From Struthidea cinerea (taxonomy: Eukaryota > Chordata > Aves > Passeriformes > Corcoracidae), in contig VZTI01003805.1 in NCBI GenBank assembly GCA_013397865.1, positions 889,358-953,357 on the forward strand: a stretch of DNA of 64,000 bases, read 5' to 3'. Made by a program: the position numbers and the translations under genes. The notes below the pieces were generated by a model. It was not told the DNA's origin. It saw nothing but the letters and a program-made list of their open reading frames with translations, and did not search any database. Shown here in pieces: positions 24,118 through 36,442 of this stretch. Positions within the stretch are counted from its first letter, which is position 1. Each line of letters starts with the position of its first letter.

Positions 24118-27059
24118 CTGAAAAATTAGAATTGATTTGTTTTGTCTTTGGTACTGAAAATCTAAAGCAGACCTTTTCTTCCTAACTTGTGTAGTAGCAG
24201 CAGCTTTATTCAGGAAAGACTGGGGAGGAGGACAAAAGTTCACAGAAGATACATTGCAGAATAAAGACTATTTTAAAATAAACATTAACAAACATGGTCT
24301 AAAAAAAAAAAAAGCTTGTCACTAGGCAGTTTAAAATGTGTCCCTGAGAAGAATGAATGCTTTGCATCATCTCTGTATTATTACGGAGTTCTGTCTGTGT
24401 AAAGAAAAAAAGAATGGTTTAACATGACAAATTGTTTCCCTGTGTATTCCATAGGGCCTTATTCTTATTTATTCTTCTCATCCTATCTTGGAAAGCTGCC
24501 TAGGTTAACCTATATACGGTATAAGAAACCCTATAGTCTCCTTTAAAGGATAAATTAGTATTTGACCTCAAACACCTTACTGTTTTCTGTGATAGACTGT
24601 GAGTTTTAGTTTAGTATTTTAACAGATCAATAGGTGCATTAATTCTAACAGGAAGCTCAGACTCTCTGCCTGAAGTTAAATTTGCCGGGTTTTTTAATTA
24701 GTTTTATTCTCCCACAAGACTGAAATTTCTTTAGGAGAATCGAAGACAGAAAAGTAATTCACTGGAGAAATAGCAAATGATGCAGAAAATGCCAATATCA
24801 ATTTCCTAAACAAGTCATAACTGGAATGCCAAGAATCTTGTTTCCGGCTCTAACTCTAATCATATGAGTAATCGAAGGCCCTGATCGGAAGGCACATTTT
24901 ACAAACCCATGATTTAACTTAAAAAGATGACTGAGATAAATTAAACCCTGCTGAGCTGTGTGAGATAATGTCTTGAAGAGAACCCTAGAGGAACTAATGT
25001 TTGTTGTAGCATGATTTATATTTTAAAGGCATTACCAACAGCGTAGATGGCCAAGTGCTAAAAATTTGTTTAGGGACATTCCCAGTTGTATTTCTGTACT
25101 GCGTCGTGTATTTGAAATTGGATGGAATCTGAAAACAGGCCTTTAAAGCGAAGAAACCAGTTAACATAAAAATTCCTGTGCATCTTTGACCTCAACCACT
25201 TCATACGTTTTTCACCTTAGAAGCACAGTCCATCGCATTTTGTGGACCTAGCTGGAAATTGGGTTGCTGTAATAACTTGTGGCTCAGTGCTGGAAGAAGG
25301 AGCGTAAAAATACTGGAGTTATTGTTGATTTCCTCAAAGACAGATGGGGACAGTACATGAAGACAAATGTAAGGTTTCAGGTTAGCCTAAACCAATTTTT
25401 TTGTCTGCCTATCTTCCACACCCTTCACTTTGCTGTACCTTAGGAAACATGGGAAATAAAACTTGGATTGGTGGCTAATCTTGTGGAAAAGTGCATCTGC
25501 AGTCCTTAGCCCAGACTGACTTCAGCTCAGAATGAGCAGGGCCATCTTCTGAGGCTCCTTGACAAGACTAGGATGTGTAATGTTTTGCTTGTGCTCCTAA
25601 AAGGGGTGAAATGGCTTTGAGGAAGATTAAGATAACAACAGAAACAAATTGGTGATGTAATTAATGAAAAGGAGGAATTTCCAAGTGTCAAAAGCAGTGG
25701 GGGGAAAGTGATTCTCTTCCTGTGTGTTGACATTTTGGAGCTTTAGTGCATTATCAGGCATGGATAAAACTTTGTGAGGCACTGGATGAAGGCTTGTCGT
25801 GGTTTATTGTTGGAGACCTGATATAAAGGGCTCGCAGCTGACTTCCACGTAGTGAACTTCCTTATTTTTCTCTGAAGAGAGTAGTCTCATGTGCTGCTTG
25901 TTTTCAAATCTGCCACTTATATTTGAAGCATTTATCAGAGGGAAACCAAAGTTTATTATAACCCTTTTTTTTTCTTCAAGTTTGTGAATGCTTCTGCTGT
26001 CCCCTCTCAGCTCAGTGTACAAACAGAACAGCAAAATCCTGACCCTGTATGGTTTTGCACCTGGAAATTCATCTCTTTCTTGATCAAATATCGGCATTAC
26101 TACAATTTTTTATCTATACAACTACTATGCACGGGCAAATCTCTTGCAGTCAGGTTCAGCTGCACTTGTACAAGGCAATATTTAACAGGGTATCACAATG
26201 CTCCCCTTCTAATGCAGTGAGCCCAGAGCAAAACTAAATGTCCAATAAAGTAGCCTAAAAAAGCTTCTCAAGTATTTTCTTTTATACTTTCTGCTGGAAA
26301 ACAATGCTTTTGATAGGTTTGCTCTCTTGTCAGTGAATCCTGTCTTCTTTAGTACCATTCCATAAAAAGATGTCTTCTCAGAAGGACCCATAGCTAAAGC
26401 CAGCAAATGGAAGAAGGAAATGGGTCCAGTGTGTTTATATTTACAGGCAAAGATATTTTGCAAATTATTTTGTATGTCTTGTGTCATTGCAAGGTCTAAA
26501 ATAAGTGAAAAAAAATCTGAGAAATCTAAAACCAAATTAATCAGCTTATAAATTTTGCCTTTGGACTTCTAGATGTTTGCATTAAGGAAAAGTGAAACTG
26601 CTTTTTTTCTGTTTGCAGTTTTGGACTGTGTTTTAAAGTTTAATCATATTTCAATTTTAAAATGTATTGTCTTCACATATTATTTTGAAGAATCTATGTG
26701 TTGGACCTTTACTTTGAACAGGAAAACACTTATAGATAGCTTCATGATTTTACCACCCAAGCAAAATGCCTGTAGGTATCTAATGGTAACTATTTATTTT
26801 TTTGTTACAGTCTAATTATAGCAAATTAAGTTTTATTACAAAATGGTGTTCAAGATACTAATTGCTTAACATTGTAAGGGCAGCCATCCTAGTGGAAATA
26901 GATGTGATTTATAAAAAGAAAACATTAATAGGCCTTTGGAAAATAACCCTGGTTATTTATGTGCAGCAACAAATAAAGTTCAGGACTGTAAGTATTCATC
27001 CCACAGGAATAAATCAGGACAAAAGGCAGCTAATTGGAAGAATTTCTAAGGTGTGCTAG
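24118..27059. other. non-coding stretch, nothing recognised
   Basis: AT-rich unique sequence with a run of about 13 adenines near 24300. Open frames reach 108 codons (- strand, 26535-26209) and 97 codons (- strand, 26097-25804), neither with a domain. Composition from about 26540 to 27060 is AT-rich with TTAAG and TAATT words. Confidence 0.6.
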
Positions 27060-27200
27060 TGGAAATGAATTTCCATTGCTTTATAGCTGAAATTCAAATC
27101 CTGTTGACAGAAACTTCAGTTATTGACTTGCAGCTAATTAGCAGCTAGCAGACTAGACAATTAGCTGGAACAGAATGGAGTTTGAGAAACAAAATGTAAA
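27060..27200. promoter_or_regulatory. candidate conserved non-coding element with an inverted TAATT/AATTA pair
   Basis: A perfect 9-bp inverted repeat, cagctaatt at 27131-27139 and aattagctg at 27159-27167, encloses 19 bases containing agcagctagcag. Both arms carry a homeodomain-type core (TAATT/AATTA), and CAGCTA E-box-like words surround them. This paired arrangement could bind a dimer or form a weak stem. Functional status is inferred from motifs only. Confidence 0.3.
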
Positions 27201-30200
27201 AGTTTGTAGCACTCATTAAAAACAAGTTTCAGTTTCTAGAAATACACCAGCTTTATTGCCAGCATGATGGGAGTGCATCTAGTCTGAAGTCATTTTTATT
27301 TACATGTATGGAATATATGTATGCAAGACACCTACATAGTATATATGTATGCATATGCCTATTTAAAGAGATATTTTCAATGAGAAAGTGTTTATTTTTT
27401 TTTTTTCCTTAATTTTATGTTTGGTTCCTATCCCTGCTTCCCTCCATGACTACAGCTTTCATTGAAAATTAAACTCTTGAATCAGGAAATTTAAAAACTT
27501 AGGTATTCAGAGCAATGGAGAGAGGTTTTTCTCATTCCAAAAGTCAGGGAAATTGGATGGCGAGTCATCAGTGCAGGGCATGGGAGGCTGCCCTGAAGCG
27601 TGAAGGGGCCCAGGACAGCTGGGTGATCCTCAGGAACGCCCCTCTCAAAGCCTGAGAGTTGTGCCTTTGCAGGAGGTCAGGGAACTACGCATTGCCTAAG
27701 AAATCTGTTTCTCTTGCTTGCTCAGACTTAGTTACCTTCGGGCTAGAAGCTGTGTGTGATCACAGGAGCTCTGCTGCCCTGCTGTTCTTTTCTCTGTCTT
27801 TTCCTGGATAGATCACAAGGTGCATCTGCGATGGTACTTGTTTCCCATTGCTTGATTTCAGGGCGTTAATTCGATGATGTTTCATTTTCCCCCTGTATTT
27901 CAGCCTGTGGTGCAGCTAAGATTTACAATGCCTGCAACACTCCCTCTGCACATGCAGCAGAAAAAGTTACAAGTAACACAAGTATTCTTTGGGAGGCAAG
28001 AATGCGGGCAGTGTCAGAAAAGATTACCCTGCTGAGAACAGATGTGATAGATCTTAAATAATTAGGACAAAGCCAATTAGTAATATTTTTGCAAGGAGGT
28101 TGTGAATGTATCCAGTGTGTGTAATGGTATGAAATGTTAGAGGTTGTAAGAGAACTATTTTGTCATTTTTCTTAATGTTAAGCATGATATACAGTAAAGT
28201 TCAGAAAATACTGTATGGACATGTATATTTTAAGTCATGGTGTTACAAAAGCTCTCTTTCCAGGTTCTGATAAAGTCTTCAAATCTGCCTGCTTGCAGTG
28301 AGAAACAATTTTTTCCCAATTTTATTATACTTGGATGCAAAACATGTTGTTTTGTTACACTTGTAGATTCCTGGAGTTACAAAACAAACACTTTAAGAGG
28401 TACATTTCTCAGAGAGCTGCTACCAGAACTGTGCATTAATAAGCATCTAAATTACATCTCTTGCCATGTAGAACAGATTAGATTTCTTTTCATTAATATC
28501 AAGGAAGCAGAAAACAAGCTGAATCCCAAGTGAATTAAATGAATATAATTATTTGCCATTTCTTTTTCTACTATAAACCAGTCTTTATTCAATTAAACAA
28601 CTCGTAATCATGTTCCTGCTATTTCAGTGGAGTTCAAAACAGCTGGTGTCAAAATTAAGTAGTTTCCTTATATATGGTATACAGGACTTCGAACTCTGTT
28701 ACCCTATTCATGGCAAGTGTTCTGGTGCTTTTCTTTAAGCTAAACAAACCAGCAAAGTGCTGGTGGCTCTGCAGAGTTTTTCTCCTACGCAGGTCTTTGA
28801 AATGCTGTGGTAAAAATCTTTAAAACATGAATGTTTCTATGTTTTGTTGAACTCGATTCCAGTTCTAGATTAGGCTGCGAGGAAATAATCTTAAATTATT
28901 TTTACCTGAAAGGAATGTGGAGAATTTGTTTTTGTATGTGTTTGTTTTTGTTTGAGGAGCTTGATGGCAGGAAAAAATCTCATAATCCCCAAAATCCTTA
29001 ATTACTAGCTGTGCCACTGTTTCATTCAGAGCTTTATTACTTCTATGGTGTCTTTATTGGTCTAATCAGTGCTGAAATGATGAGATATTTTATAAAATGC
29101 CGAGCAGAAATTATAATATTTAATCCTCAGAGGTGTATTTTCCCCTCTACTTCCAATGATATGTTTCTAAATGGGGAAAGTTCTATTTTATGGGAGACCA
29201 GAGAAAAACCCCTTGTTTCTGCTGGTCCAATCAACATAAATGGATTTGTTAATTTTTTTGGACTGTTCTCCCAGAACTTCTCATTTCGGCCTCATACCTA
29301 AACGTTTCTAGCTGGTAGTTAATTGTTTGTTCCTTGCAGTATCACTCCAGAGATCCTCAATGGATTAGAACTTCAGTGCAAAACATTAACATAATAAGAT
29401 AATTCTCATAATGATGTAAAAGAAAGTGCCCTGAAGTGATGAAAGTAGTTTTCCCTTAATGTTGTTATATGCAGAGACAATTTGTGTTATAGCTTTTTAA
29501 AAACATATTCCGCTACCTGTGCTGCAGAATCAGAGTTAATTTAAAAAGAGCAGACACAACATTAGGTGAGAGTGAAAGCTTGAGCCACAAGGTGCAAGAG
29601 ATGAGAAATCTTCCCCTGGCTGGGAGCCCTCCTGAACAGCTGAGGCTGCAGTACAGCTGTGCCCCAGAAAACGTAGGGAGATACAAGAAATACTGCCATT
29701 CTCTATGGGAGTAGATGGAAGGCTCCTCACTCTGAATGCTCAGAAGGGAGAGAGGAAAAGTGGCTCAATCCTCTTAGATCAAATCCCGAACATTGCAGCA
29801 TTTGGATGGAATAGAATTTCTTTTTCTTTACACAGACAATTGGTGTAAAATATTATTGCTGTTGAGATGATGTTCATTGTTCTTTGAGGCTAGGTTATTG
29901 CCTCCACAACTGATTACATGGAATAATTCAAATAAGTTTGTTTGGATATTCTTAGACTCCTGTAAAGACCAGTGGTCTTTTTTTTTTTTCTTTTCCTTTT
30001 TTCCTTTTGAAACTGTTTTTTATTTAAGAGTAGCTGTATGACAAAGACTATGGTCAAATATACTTCAGTGACGGTGACGTTGAAAGGACACTTGGGACAA
30101 TATGAATTATATCTGTACATATACCAGTTCATTAAAATCCAAACTTGAGCAAGTTTAGGTTCCAGAGTAAAGCCAGACACACTGATCTAGATTTTAACTT

Positions 30201-31793
30201 TTCAGTTCACATAATCTGCTTTGTCATCTGTTCTCTTTCCTAAATTCTTACTTTTTTGGATTTTTTTTCCACTGCTCTGGCTTCCAGTTAGGTTCAGAAA
30301 CAAAACAACATCCTGGGGCATGTGCCATCATCAGTTTTTACCACCTGCTATAACTTACCTCTCTCTGAGATTTGGTATAGTGTCAAATAATGAAGATTCT
30401 TTTTATGCGTGAAAGCATAATTTACTCTTGACTGGAGCTGTTTCCTTACATGGACAGAAATAGAATACAAAAGTCATCACTGTAGACCAGTTGTCTGCTT
30501 TTGAGTTCTCCTTTTTCCATAAGGGAAATGTATATTATTTTTTAGGATGAAAGATAAAATAATCTGAAACTGAGTGTGCAGAATTACAGCATTTGATGTG
30601 TGTTGCAGACAAGTGTTCTGGGATAAACTTGTTTAATTTACAAGTAAAGCACCTCAGGATTTCTTGTTATTGTTGTTTTCAGTGCTGCAAGCTCAGCTTG
30701 AGATGTAAATCAAGCTGTGTTCATCCTGGTTCATGCAGCATTGCCAATAAATTGGTTTTGGAAGTGAAACTTAGCTGGCATATCCTGGCTATTTGGAGAT
30801 GGAATCCAACTTACATTTTCATAATAGTCCTGATTCTTCAGAGCTATTGCAATACATTGTAAAAATACTTTTTTTCTGTTTCTTCTCTTTTGAGGACTTT
30901 GGGAGGAGTCGGGCTGACTGTCTCAAATCAGTATTTTCAAGATCACAAACAGCAAACATGCACAGGCATGAAACCACACAACAATGGGGGCTTTAATCAA
31001 AGACTAATTTTATGAAAAAAACCCCACTAATTTTATTAAAATAATAAATAACATTCATAGATGGTTTTATGAAAACATTTTATCAATAACTTCGCAGGTA
31101 TATTTTTCATTAGCCAGAATAAACTAGTTTCTCATTCCAGTGCCTTTGTGAAATTCTCAAATGAACACTGTGTAGGATCCTCAGCATTAAACAGCCTTTT
31201 GGTTTCATGCTTTTAAAAATACCCATAATTTTATCTTTTGTGATTGTTCATAAGTTCAAAACTGTTTTAACATCAGTTTAAATCCTTGCATAAAGCTAAA
31301 CACAAGTTTCTTGTAAGCTCATATCTGTGTTGGGTGAAAGAATATGGCACTGTACTGTTTTTCTGTGCTTGGGAATAATTTTCTTCTATTTAAATTTACT
31401 CCAGTGGCACCCTAGAATTTACTTTATTGTATGAAATTAAGGTGCCACTCATCCATCATCTGAGAGTGCCTTTTCATTGAGTGATGTGATAAATCAACAT
31501 CATCAATGTTTTATAATATCAGGAAAACAGAACCATTCTTATGTGTAGACAGTTAATTTATATGGAATACATAGACATTGGATTGAAATACTCAGATGAA
31601 AATAGAATGAAGTTAACCAGGAGTAATGGGGAGGGGGAGTGGAAATTTTTTTCTCCTCTAAATAGAACTTAAAAAGAGTAATTGAAGTATTGAATATTCC
31701 TGTTCAAGTTTTTCTTATACTTTCATGCTCAAAGGGCATAGAAGGCAGAAAGTCTGTCCCCCTAATGGGACAAGATCTCATATTCTGTACAAA
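27201..31793. other. non-coding stretch with possible conserved elements
   Basis: No gene recognised. The 13-bp word atatatgtatgca occurs twice between about 27312 and 27352. The block 29011-29301 is AT-rich, holds a 96-codon + strand frame, and has a low-repeat, motif-dense look typical of a conserved non-coding element. A near-perfect - strand donor (AGAGAG|gtaagt) lies at about 30358-30352 without a convincing acceptor partner. A poly-T tract lies near 29980. Confidence 0.55.
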
Positions 31794-32218
31794 TTAGGAT
31801 GAATTCTCCCAGCACTCAAGAGAAAAAGTATTGGTGCAGCGGAACATGATCTTTTGCAAATAGATGGATGTCACTGGTATTTTGTTAATTGATGTGCTTA
31901 CTTTAATTAATAGGGATATTTGAGTGTATTTAGGGATATTTGAATGAACTTCAGTATTTTGGGATATTGAAATGAACAGTTCTTCCTTCCGTAGCAGACT
32001 GTGCCTCTGCTGAACGCCACTAATTTGAAGTCCATGGAGTAAATCAAGGTCATCCCTCAAGTGAGTGAAACTTCGCAGGGCTGTTGCATTGATTGTCCTA
32101 AGATGTACCTGCCTCTGTTCAAATGCAGACAGGCTGATAAATGCCCTTTCTGACCAAACTGCAGCTGTATCCAAACATGGTTCACTCGTGGTTGCAGAAT
32201 CAACTCCTAAATAATAGC
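31794..32218 (-). other. exon-like open frame after a splice acceptor
   Basis: On the - strand a pyrimidine-containing run, cctcttctgacag, ends just before 32218. From there a frame is open for about 141 codons to the stop at 31794, and an in-frame TAA sits immediately upstream of the acceptor. The first 80 or so codons have a mixed, soluble-protein-like composition (for example SAFEQRQVHLRTINATALRS). The remainder turns into I/S/T/K-rich low-complexity typical of chance AT-rich frames. No domain is recognised. It may be an exon, a decayed pseudogene or coincidence. Confidence 0.2.
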
Positions 32219-35200
32219 CTGTCAGAAGAGGTTAATTTTCAGATCTGATACTCATGACTAGACTGTAAAGCATCAATTTAAATGTCCAAACATGTAAAAC
32301 AGTTTGTGCCCTAGAAATTAAAATTAGCATGTAAGCTGACAGAATGTGTGCTGACATCTAATTATGGTGCATAATAGGGTTTTGTTCTACTGTACTAACA
32401 CCTCTCTTACTTTTATTTTTTTTCTAATCTTATTAATCTGGACACATAGGCTCTTTTTCTCTTTTGGGCTCTCATTTGCTAAGATTCTAATTCTGCCTCA
32501 AAATCCTGTTACGGTTGATTAGCAATTTTTGCTGAAAACAGTTTTCTAGTAGATTAAGTAAGAATGTTATTCAGATTCTGTCTTGTCTGCATTTAAACAT
32601 CAAAGCCTAAGAGGAATCTTGAAGCCAAGACTCTCTGACATATCCTGTACTGTGCCTCTTCAGCTGCTTTACTCTCTGTTACAACATGCTTTCAATAGTA
32701 AGAGCCTTACAGTGTCATCTTTTGGTTCTGTTATTTTCTGTATTTCTGATTGATGGCATTTGTAGGAGTATTGATTGCATTTAGCAAGACATCTGCAGTG
32801 CTGCTGCCCTGCTGGGGGTGTGGGAGTGTGCTGTGGAGTCTCATTTTCACCTGGGGAGTGTCTGAACCCTGGTGGCAGAGGTGACATGTCCAGGAGAGCT
32901 GGAGCTCCTAGGGTGTCCCTGCTGTAAAGCAGGGAGCTGCTGGGGAGTGCTTTTGGTTAGAGAGAAGGGCTGCTGCGAGCTCGAGCGTATCCTAAAGGTC
33001 TGTGCCAGTGGATTTGTTTGCTTTTTACCGTGCTTGGCTAAAAGAAACATTGTTGGGCACATGCAAATAACCACACCCATCATAATTCTGAGGACAGAGC
33101 AGGGGCACGTCGGTGTGTTGGAAGATGAACACCAGGGCTTTTGCTGAAATCTTTAAAGACTTTTCTTAGTGACTTCAAAGGAAGCAGAATTTAATGCCCA
33201 GTGGGATATTTCACTTGGTGTGCATGGCTTGAACACTGAAGGAGCTTGAACTGAGGGACAGGCAACACCAAACAGTTTGGAAATAAAATCTCAGGGAAAC
33301 AACATGGACAGGAAGGTATCTGATAGTTGCATTTCATAAATGAAACAACAACAACAAGCTGAAAAAAACCCAAGCAAACACAAAAGAAAATAAAAGGCCA
33401 ATTCAGATATGAAAAATTAAATTGGCAGTTTGAAAGTGACTCCAAGGAAATTAACAGGAATTGGGTAGTGTGGGCCAACTGGGACAGATTGTATTTGACC
33501 TGCACTTGGAAATGGACACAAGTTTCAGGTGTGGTTTGCTCTGTGTTCGAAGATGAGTCAAGAGGGTGTTTCCAAATATAGTTCAGGAGTTGCAGTTTCT
33601 GTGATTGCTGATAGAAATGCAGTTTTACCACACTGATTTGAACATTAATGTTTATATAGAAACCTACCTTTATGAATGACAACATATACTTATAAAGTTG
33701 GCAGACATTATAATTTAATTAGTGTATTTACTGTGGTCTACAACAGCAAATTGAATTTCCATGTTTTCTGTTGACTTTTAGTAAAAGTGGGCTGACTTGT
33801 CATCGTTTTGGCTGAAATACTTGCAGTAAATATATGCCATACTGTTATCCAGTGCCTGGGGCAAAATAAGTTAGAAAATAGTAAAGAAAAAAACCCAACC
33901 AGCATTTCAAAGACTATTAAGTTACTGTAGAAGGAACTTCTTATTCTTCTACATATTATCCATGAAAAAGAATATATTGCTATAGGGCCATATTTTTAGA
34001 AGTGTCTCCTGAAACTTATGACCTTGCATAGTCCTAAATGCTTGTATTAGAGATGCTCCCATTGGGTTGGATATTTCCAGTTGTCATTGAATACCAGCCA
34101 CTCTGTAGCTGAGACCTCGTGAGGTAATTCAAGGTGTTGAATGTGTCTGAGGATCTGCACCCAGTTACATTCAGTCGGAATTGATGCTGTTATTTGGTAG
34201 TTGGAGTGAATCCTCTGCAGCTGCCATCTTCCAAATGACTGCTTATAGCTTTCATTTTTTGTTGGGATGTAATCCAGCAAACTCCCATGCAACACCACCA
34301 GCTGGAGAAATCCACATCTTCTTCAGCATGATACTGTGACTTATCAGTACAGCTTCCCCATGCTGGGTCCTTGAAATTGCATTCATTGAACCACAAGTTT
34401 TATTTTGACCTTGGTCATTCTGTTGTTTATTTCTATTTTTGTTCAGTTTCTCCTACGGAAATGTTATTAACAGCTCATCCTTTTTTTTCTGTTCTGTTGT
34501 TTCCCAGGGTTGTGTCTTAAATACAGATTAAATGACAATATTTGCAGTGTCTGATGAGGGTTGTAAAGCTGAGGTTTATCATCTTTTATTAAGACTTCTG
34601 TTTATCTGTAAAACAGGGAAGAAAAGGGGAGAAATAGAAAAAGAAAACCTTCTTCCCAGAATCCCACTTGGGGTCTCAGAATTCTGTTTCCTTTGCACTA
34701 TTTTTAGCTGCTAACATTTACGCTTTTAACTCACTTGAAAAACACTTTTTCTCATGAATTTCTAGACCACTGCTTTGAAACAGAAAAAAAAGGTCTGTCT
34801 CCTGTGGAGAGATCATTATTAGGTTTACTGGGTTTTCTTACGTGGTTTTGTTAAAAAAAAAAAATATAGGGAGACTAGTGGTGGTCCAGATCTTTTTTGT
34901 TGATACAGAGTTTTCTCATAATCCTTAGAAAAATGAACGTATAGACCTGACTGTTAATTGAAAATGAATGTACGTGTCCATATATTTTTGTATATATCCA
35001 TGTATTCTCTTATTTTCTTGATTTAATAGGTTTAGATATTTATCTCTGTTTTATATAATACAATGCAATTTTTCCTCTAATCTGTTGCATTTACAAAGGA
35101 AGTGCTTGGAAGTATATAAAAGAGGGTTTAGAAATTGGCAGAATAAATGAATGTTACCTTCTCTTTTTCGAGGTGCCTGGAAAGCAGGCTCAGTGCAAGG

Positions 35201-36411
35201 AAGTGTTTGCATGGCAAAGTTCTGCTGTAATTATCCTTAATCTTCACTGGGTGGCCTTTTCCTATTCAGAACTGTTCCCTGACAGAGCTTAAGACTCCAA
35301 TTTTTAGTATCTATTTTTTATTTTCTTTGTTTTGGGTAATTTATATTCTCGAGGCATTTTACCAGTTTTTTGCCAAATGCTTAATTTTCATTAACATTTG
35401 GTTGTTCACCAGATGTTAATTAAATGGACAGAAACCATGCATATTTTTTTAATTATCCTGTTCTGCCTACCTCTAGAAATAGTTTAGAGCAAACAGTCTA
35501 AGTATAAGGTGTTGTAATTCAGTACTTAGATATAATTTGAGAATAGATGATGGTGTATATCCTCTATTTAGAAATTTTACACATGGGAAAAACAACAACA
35601 AAATCATTCGAATATTTTTTCAGTACCTGTGAAAGCAGGTGCGTTCTGCACTATGGATAAGAGGGGAAAAATAGCCTGTAGGTCTCTTATCAATCAGATT
35701 TAGATTGATGTAGCTGATGTAGAGGCAAATCAATGTAGTTTATTGAATTCTGCAGCGTTTTTCAGACTGCGGGATGAGTTCAAAGTCTAATCCATATGTA
35801 TCTAATTACTCAGTAGCTCTAGATTATTTTATGCAGATTCATTCTGTAATGGCAATTTTCTACTTTAAATGGAGCAGTTCCATCAATCTTGAGTTGTCCT
35901 TCCTGGTCACAAGAGGACGAAGCTGTGACATGAAGGACAGTGCAGGGATGAGTCTGGGGTGTGGGCAGGCAGGAGGATCAGGATCAGGAGACTTCCTTGC
36001 TAGGGAGGACTCAGGTGAGGTCTTCAGTATCCAAAACAAGCACACTGCTCCAGAAGGTGTTTTTTTATCACTTTCTTCCCTTGCTGTATTTTGTAGAAAT
36101 GCTGATATAGTTGTTTGGATGGGAAATGGAACCCTTCTCTTCCTCTGTCCCAAGCAAGTACCTTCACTAGTGGACTGTAGAGAGTGTTTATCTTTCTCTT
36201 TTCCCTCAGAATCAGCCAAATAAAACCAACTTTAGCAGAAGGATTTATAAGAAAAAGAGAATTACATTGAGCCCAGTGCTGAGAGATTTCACTTGGAGTG
36301 CAGGAGACAGAGTTCAAAGTTTTTCATCTGAGTCAGAGGTGAAATATGAGACTGAGTTATTTATGCCCACAATTAATAAGATGGTTTTTTACTCCTTCCC
36401 CTATCTCTGTC
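32219..36411. other. non-coding stretch containing the longest open frame of the window
   Basis: A 164-codon - strand frame lies at 33685-33191. Its peptide is dominated by F, L, Q, S and C with hydrophobic low-complexity runs, and it is the reverse of A-rich DNA. I see no domain, signal peptide logic or splice structure, so I treat it as chance. A 149-codon + strand frame at 35774-36223 overlaps a 119-codon - strand frame and likewise shows no domain. The 32790-33000 part is GC-richer. Confidence 0.55.
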
Positions 36412-36442
36412 TTTTTTTCTTTTTTTTTTTTTTTTTTCCCCC
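36412..36442. repeat. poly-T tract followed by a C run
   Basis: Twenty-five T in a 26-base run (one C at 36419) are followed by five C. On the - strand this reads as a G run and then a long A tract. It could be the tail of a - strand retroelement, but the sequence expected to belong to such an element (at higher coordinates) is not recognisable. Confidence 0.9.

Noticed and set aside
35774..36223. 149-codon + strand frame
   Set aside because: No domain, an opposing 119-codon frame covers the same bases, and composition shifts midway.
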